A stretch of DNA of 64,000 nucleotides from [Clostridium] hylemonae DSM 15053 (lineage in GTDB: Bacteria; Bacillota; Clostridia; Lachnospirales; Lachnospiraceae): contig NZ_CP036524.1 of assembly GCF_008281175.1 (NCBI RefSeq), positions 1,426,001 to 1,490,000 on the forward strand, read 5' to 3'. Below are positions 59,416-64,000 of the stretch, piece after piece. Numbering within the stretch: position 1 is the stretch's first letter; each line of letters begins with the position of its first letter. A program made the translations under genes and the position numbers. The notes beneath the pieces were generated by a model. It saw only the letters and a list, made by a program, of their open reading frames with translations, made no database searches and had not been told where the DNA came from.

Positions 59416-62400
59416 ATGAAAGTTTTAAAATCATTGTCAGAAGAAAATTTACAGTCTAATATAGAGTCCAGCATGTTTATAATGGAACTTGGCAGCGAAA
59501 AATGTTTCTGGTCGAAAGGTTTTTTACTGGCAATGGAGCCCCCGAAAAAGAATGAGAGCCCGGAACATTTTTTCGCCTCCGTTTTGCATGAAGACGATAT
59601 CGGCCGTTTTATGCGGGATTACCGTAAGATCGCAGATGGAACGTTTTGCAGCTGCGCAAATTCATACCGTATGAGGGATATGGGCGGATGTTATCAGAAC
59701 ATGAGCGTTAAGCTGTGGACGGCAGGTGAAGAGTGTACGGAAACGCGTAAATACCTGGCGGGTATCATAGCAGAGGCGGACAATTACGGCAATCTTGATC
59801 CGGTCACATTGCTTCCCAACAATTACAGTTTCAGAAAATATCTGTACGAGGAAGTGAAGAAAAAGGAAAACTGGGCGGTCATCATGCTCGGTATCGACGA
59901 TTTTACCAATATAAACGAACTTTTTTCTTATTCTACGGGGAATCTGCTCCTGCAGGATTGTGCCAGACGCATACAGCAGCTTCTGCCGGACAATGCCGGT
60001 CTGTTCCGGCTGGACGGGGACGGCTTTGGCGTCGTTTTGTACGGCTGTGATGAAGAGGGCGTGAAGGCGTGGTATGAAGAACTCAAGAAAAGCTGCATAA
60101 CAGAGAAGTTCAATGCCAAGGGATACAAATTCTTTCTGACCATATCGGGCGGTTCGTGCTGCTTCCCAAAGGATGGGAATGACTTTGAGACTATTTACCG
60201 CAACGCCAGCAAAGCGCTGCAGACGTCCAAGAAAAACGGCAAGAACTGCCTTGTAGTCTACAGTGAGGAACTGGCTGAAAAGGACAGGCGCAAGGCAACG
60301 CTTTTGTCTGCTCTGCGGGAGTCTGTCGTGCTCGGCTTTAAAGGATTCTATATGGTATATCAGCCGATCGTAAGCGCGGAGAACCAGACGCTGGTCGGGA
60401 GTGAGGTGCTGCTGCGGTGGGACAGCCCGTATTTTCCCGAGGAGGAGATATCTCCGGTTGAATTTATTCCCGTGCTGGAGGAAAACGGCCTGATGCTGGA
60501 GACGGGGAGATGGGTGCTGGAGACCGCGATACGGCAATGTGCCGAATGGTGCAGATACAAACCGGATTTTCAGATGAATATTAATGTGTCCAGTCTTCAG
60601 TTTGAAGTGCCGTCATTTAAATACCTGTTAATGGAAATGCTCACGGAATATGAAGTGAAGCCAGCCAATATAACCTTGGAGCTGACTGAGAGCGGAAAAG
60701 TGAAGGACCCGCTTGTTTTAGGCAGACAATTTGACTTTATCAGAGGACAGGGCATCCATATAGCGCTGGATGATTTCGGGACGGGGTATTCTTCCCTGGA
60801 GATACTGAGACTTCTAAGCGCAGATGAACTAAAGATAGACAGGTCGTTTCTGGAGCGCATTTCCTATGACGTCACAGACCAGGCTCTGCTCTCTACACTT
60901 GTCAGCCTGAGCCGCAACATGAATATGGAAGTGTGTGTGGAGGGGATAGAGAACAGCAAGATGGAAAAGCATGTGTGCAGTCTGAATCCGGATCTGCTGC
61001 AGGGGTTTTTATACAGTCATCCGCTGAGGGCAAAAGATTTTGAGGCGAAATATTTTGACGGAATTCCCGTTGACAGACAGACGAGAACAAGTTCCCGTCC
61101 GGAACACAGCCAGAGTCTTGTATATGCGTCGTTCCGTCCCGCACAGTCCATGAGTTCCCAGGAGATGATCGACAGCGCCTATGCAGGTATTTTCCAGGTA
61201 GGCATGGACGAGGAATTTTCGCTTCTTACGTGCAATGAAGGATACCGGCGGATGCTCGGTTATACGGCTCAGGAGGTGGAAAAGAAATTTAAAAACCATG
61301 CGCTTGGGCTTGTTCATCCGGATGATATAAAATACGTGAATGAGGAGATACGCAGGCAGCTCGGTGAAAGTGATACTGTTACAATCGAGTTCCGGGTCGT
61401 CAGAAAAGACGGAACACCTATCTGGATCGTGGGTACAGGCAATGTATATCACAGCAATGACGGCAGCGCAAGCCTCGTGGTCGTCATCATCAACAATGAT
61501 GAGAATAAACGCAGGCAGCTTAGCATGGAGAGAGAACACGCGATGTCGAAAAACATTCTGAACAATCTCCCGACCGGTGTAAAATGCGTCCGGTTCGATG
61601 CAGACTTTACAATAGACTACATTTCAGACAGCATGCTAGGTCTCACAGGATATACGAGAGAAGACATCAGAGAACTGTTTGATAATAAATACATCAATCT
61701 GATCTATGAGGAAGACCGTGCGGCGGTGACAAATGACATTCTTGAACAGCTGAAGGTGAGCAATGTCGTCACGATGCGGTACCGTACCCCGTGCAAGGAT
61801 GGGCGCTACATCTGGCTGGAGACCATTTCAAAACTGTGCGAGGCGGGAGAGGACGGCATTCAGCGGGCCTATTCCATGGTGATGGATATCACGGATAACG
61901 GTGAAGAGAAGAAGGATACAGACAGAGGGCTTAAGATCGCCAACCGGTATGAAATGGTTGCCGAACAGCTGGGAGAATACTTTATGGAGTATGATTTTGA
62001 CAGCGACAAAGCAGTGTTCTCGGATAATTTCAACCGTGTATTCGGGTATCAGGGGGAAATATCTCTCGCCGAATTGATGACGAGGGTGCATGAAGAAGAT
62101 ATTCCTGAGCTTCAGAAAAGAATCGATGAGGCGAAGGGCGGAACGCGGCCGGATTCTGTCGAACTGAGGCTGTTTATCCCAGGTAAGACTTACCGCTGGT
62201 TCTCAGTCACAATGACGATTCCGGAGAAATTCGGCGATAAACCTATGACGGTTCTGGCAAAGCTCACAGACATTGACGAGGAAAAGAAAGAGATCGAACA
62301 GCTGCGTTTAAAATCCCAGCACGATTCCACCACGGCTCTGCTGAACAAGGCCGCCACGGAGGATCGGATACGCGCCCTGCTTGACGGAGCCGGCCCCGAT

Positions 62401-62823
62401 GAGCATTATGTGTTCTTCATGATAGATATTGACCATTTTAAGCGAGTCAACGACATGTACGGACATTTTACAGGTGACGAAGTGCTCCGCAGTCTGGCGC
62501 AGCGCATCAGAGGCCGTTTTCGCGGGGAAGATATCATCGGAAGGATCGGCGGCGATGAATTTCTCGTCTTCATGTCTTACAGCGGAGATATACAGGAAGT
62601 GATCAGTAAGGCAAGGCTGCTCGTAGATGTGCTTCATCAGCCGATCCAGGTGGACGGTGAGACTGTAAAAGCGACAGTGAGCGTCGGTGCGTCCTGCTAT
62701 CCGGAGGACGGAAAAGATTTTTACAACTTATACAGAAGAGCTGACAGCGCGCTCTACCGGAGGAAATCAATGAATCGGGACGGTTTCTGCCTTGCGGCCA
62801 GGTTTGAACCGCCGGCAGAGTAA
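59416..62823 (+). CDS. Cyclic-di-GMP turnover protein, GGDEF-EAL-PAS-PAS-PAS-GGDEF
   Basis: 1135 residues from the ATG at 59416 (GGAGGAG eight bases ahead). Domains: a short N-terminal region; a degenerate GGDEF (motif DGDGF near 200, so probably a non-synthetic, GTP-sensing domain); an EAL domain with EVLLRW near 330, ELTESG, and DDFGTGYSS near 451, so phosphodiesterase activity is plausible; three PAS-like domains (about 580-700, 710-830, 840-950); and a C-terminal canonical GGDEF (GGDEF at 1045-1049) with the inhibitory site RGED at 1036-1039. No transmembrane helix is seen, so it is a soluble sensor. The domain order, with phosphodiesterase before PAS and cyclase last, is unusual. Confidence 0.9.
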   Translation: MKVLKSLSEENLQSNIESSMFIMELGSEKCFWSKGFLLAMEPPKKNESPEHFFASVLHEDDIGRFMRDYRKIADGTFCSCANSYRMRDMGGCYQNMSVKLWTAGEECTETRKYLAGIIAEADNYGNLDPVTLLPNNYSFRKYLYEEVKKKENWAVIMLGIDDFTNINELFSYSTGNLLLQDCARRIQQLLPDNAGLFRLDGDGFGVVLYGCDEEGVKAWYEELKKSCITEKFNAKGYKFFLTISGGSCCFPKDGNDFETIYRNASKALQTSKKNGKNCLVVYSEELAEKDRRKATLLSALRESVVLGFKGFYMVYQPIVSAENQTLVGSEVLLRWDSPYFPEEEISPVEFIPVLEENGLMLETGRWVLETAIRQCAEWCRYKPDFQMNINVSSLQFEVPSFKYLLMEMLTEYEVKPANITLELTESGKVKDPLVLGRQFDFIRGQGIHIALDDFGTGYSSLEILRLLSADELKIDRSFLERISYDVTDQALLSTLVSLSRNMNMEVCVEGIENSKMEKHVCSLNPDLLQGFLYSHPLRAKDFEAKYFDGIPVDRQTRTSSRPEHSQSLVYASFRPAQSMSSQEMIDSAYAGIFQVGMDEEFSLLTCNEGYRRMLGYTAQEVEKKFKNHALGLVHPDDIKYVNEEIRRQLGESDTVTIEFRVVRKDGTPIWIVGTGNVYHSNDGSASLVVVIINNDENKRRQLSMEREHAMSKNILNNLPTGVKCVRFDADFTIDYISDSMLGLTGYTREDIRELFDNKYINLIYEEDRAAVTNDILEQLKVSNVVTMRYRTPCKDGRYIWLETISKLCEAGEDGIQRAYSMVMDITDNGEEKKDTDRGLKIANRYEMVAEQLGEYFMEYDFDSDKAVFSDNFNRVFGYQGEISLAELMTRVHEEDIPELQKRIDEAKGGTRPDSVELRLFIPGKTYRWFSVTMTIPEKFGDKPMTVLAKLTDIDEEKKEIEQLRLKSQHDSTTALLNKAATEDRIRALLDGAGPDEHYVFFMIDIDHFKRVNDMYGHFTGDEVLRSLAQRIRGRFRGEDIIGRIGGDEFLVFMSYSGDIQEVISKARLLVDVLHQPIQVDGETVKATVSVGASCYPEDGKDFYNLYRRADSALYRRKSMNRDGFCLAARFEPPAE

Positions 62824-62850
62824 GATGGCAAAAACATATATATAAGCTTC

Positions 62851-62892
62851 AAAGCGGAGGACATACAATTGAGATATGTCTTCCGCTTTTGT
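62851..62892 (+). terminator. Terminator after the cyclic-di-GMP gene
   Basis: AAAGCGGAGGACATA (62851-62865) pairs with TATGTCTTCCGCTTT (62875-62889) with one G-U, followed by TGTAC. The gap 62824-63122 holds this, the 63064 repeat and little else; a TATAAT at 63033-63038 may be the promoter of the next gene. Confidence 0.7.
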
Positions 62893-63063
62893 ACTGCCTC
62901 TCGTACCGGGCGGAATAATCCGCTTAAGATGCGGGTATGTTAGTAATAAAAATGCGAAAAAAGAAAAAGACGAATAATTCTGATGAATTAAAAAAATGTA
63001 ATAAAAAGTCTAACATTATGCATCGTATAGTGTATAATGAAGTTAAATAACTGAAATTGCGAA

Positions 63064-63101
63064 AGGGGTCAGACCCCTGCTGCGCGAGGGGTCTGACCCC
63101 T
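63064..63101. repeat. Second copy of the AGGGGTC(A/T)GACCCCT double palindrome
   Basis: AGGGGTCAGACCCCT (63064-63078) and AGGGGTCTGACCCCT (63087-63101) with an 8-base loop. The core is identical to the arms at 20301-20339. It sits 22 bases before the next ATG, so in this copy it lies in a leader rather than after a gene. Confidence 0.75.
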
Positions 63102-63122
63102 ATGAAAAATGGAGGGATTTGT

Positions 63123-64000
63123 ATGCTGGAGAAGTTGGATTTAACGAAATCGTTGAGTAAGTCTGAATATAAGGACAAGATGTTGGAGTTGGAGCCAAAA
63201 CTCGGTAAACTGCAGCGGGAGTGCCGGGAACTTGGGATTCCGGTCATGATCGCATTTGAAGGTTACGGGGCGGCAGGCAAGGGCGTACAGATCGGGGAGC
63301 TCATTCAGGCATTGGACCCGAGAGGTTTTGAGGTGCACGCGGTGAAGAATGAGACGCAGGAGGAACGGATGCATCCGTTCCTGTGGAGATTTTGGACGAA
63401 AATGCCATCCAGCGGGCGGATCGCGATCTATGACAGCACGTGGTACCGCAAGGTACTCGTTGACCGTTTTGACAAGAAGACGAAGAAGAAGGAATTGTCC
63501 GCAGCTTATGATTCGATCTGCTCTTTTGAGCAGCAGCTGGCGGATGACGGCATGGTGCTCATTAAGATCTTTCTTGCCATTGACAGGAAGGAGCAGAAGA
63601 AGCGGTTCGAGAAGCTGCTGGAATCGCAGGAGACGGCGTGGAGAGTCAGCAAAGGGGACTTAAAGCGCAATAAGGAATTCGCACGCTATGAAAAGATGAA
63701 CGAAGATATGCTGGCCCGCACAGACACGGATTATGCGCCATGGAATATCGTGGAGGCTACGGACCGCAGATTTGCGGCGGCCAAGATATATTCCATCGTC
63801 ATCCAGGCGCTGTCGGAACGCATTGACTGTGTGAAAAGAGCACAGGAAGAAAAAGAAAATGTGAAGGTATATACGTCAGAAGACCTGCAGGAAATGAGCA
63901 AAGAAGAGGCCGGGAAGGATAAAAAGCTCGGGGAGTCCATTCTGGCAAAGGCAGATCTGAGCCTTTCCTACAGCAAGGAAGAGTATAAAAAGAGGCTCGA
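63123..64000 (+). CDS. Polyphosphate kinase 2 family protein, cut by the window edge
   Basis: 292 residues are visible; the frame stays open to the right edge. The ATG at 63123 follows GGAGGG. A P-loop of PPK2 type is present in FEGYGAAGKGVQIGELI, then LDPRGFEVHAVKNETQEER and IAIYDSTWYRKVLVDRF (lid and catalytic Asp regions), and WRVSKGDLKRNKEFARY. The family uses polyphosphate to phosphorylate nucleotides (AMP or ADP), or the reverse. A second domain, as in polyphosphate:AMP phosphotransferase, may begin near the edge (SLSYSKEEYKKRL). Class assignment is uncertain because the end is missing. Confidence 0.85.
   Translation, partial: MLEKLDLTKSLSKSEYKDKMLELEPKLGKLQRECRELGIPVMIAFEGYGAAGKGVQIGELIQALDPRGFEVHAVKNETQEERMHPFLWRFWTKMPSSGRIAIYDSTWYRKVLVDRFDKKTKKKELSAAYDSICSFEQQLADDGMVLIKIFLAIDRKEQKKRFEKLLESQETAWRVSKGDLKRNKEFARYEKMNEDMLARTDTDYAPWNIVEATDRRFAAAKIYSIVIQALSERIDCVKRAQEEKENVKVYTSEDLQEMSKEEAGKDKKLGESILAKADLSLSYSKEEYKKRL

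Overview
The window reads as chromosome of a strictly anaerobic, amino-acid-fermenting member of the Lachnospiraceae (Clostridium cluster XIVa, of the C. scindens / C. hylemonae / Dorea kind). The grounds are moderately high G+C with clostridial promoters and AGGAGG ribosome sites, a complete selenoprotein glycine reductase operon, a DUF5717-DUF5716 gene pair typical of that family, and clostridial housekeeping gene order. The species assignment is inference. Almost all genes are intact; the first and last are cut by the window edges.

Layout. 1-6.7 kb: end of a MATE exporter, then the compact housekeeping run pyrH-frr-uppS-cdsA-dxr-rseP, closed by an orphan OmpR-type response regulator. 6.7-7.7 kb: a 1-kb stretch without convincing genes that holds two long fold-back elements sharing one architecture but differing in sequence, in opposite orientation; this is the most unusual part of the window. 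7.7-10.9 kb: a SpoIID-like/peptidoglycan-binding protein, a membrane-anchored transglutaminase and a CarD-like regulator. 11-15.5 kb: carAB with its promoter and a structured leader. 15.7-20.3 kb: a Bce-type antimicrobial-peptide module (regulator, kinase, ABC ATPase, permease) with a perfect regulator box ahead of the ABC genes. 20.4-22 kb: cupin and aminotransferase. 22-27.4 kb: an uncharacterised operon of a giant DUF5717 protein, a DUF5716 protein with an Hsp70/actin-like look, and a TPR protein. 27.5-29.9 kb: polar amino-acid ABC importer. 30-33.7 kb: purC-purF-purB.

34-43.5 kb: an amino-acid:cation symporter (AGCS), then a promoter, a glycine riboswitch with terminator, and grdX-grdE-grdB-trxB-trxA-grdA-grdC-grdD. 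grdB and grdA each contain one in-frame UGA read as selenocysteine. Together these genes import glycine, sense it and reduce it to acetyl phosphate and ammonia, with electrons supplied through thioredoxin (Stickland reduction).

43.6-55 kb: a surface protein with an InlB-type repeat, a GNAT-ThrE fusion with its ThrE partner, a degenerate sirtuin next to gltX, a UvrD-type helicase overlapping a convergent DUF1292 gene, a lone sugar-binding lipoprotein beside a GH13 protein that has lost its catalytic acids, and TraX and DUF5662 proteins. 55-64 kb: a LysR regulator divergent from an IlvD/Edd-type dehydratase, a tRNA-Leu(AAG), a collagen-like tail-fibre-like protein, a large GGDEF-EAL-PAS3-GGDEF protein, and the start of a PPK2 polyphosphate kinase. 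A twice-palindromic AGGGGTC(A/T)GACCCCT repeat occurs at 20.3 and 63.1 kb.
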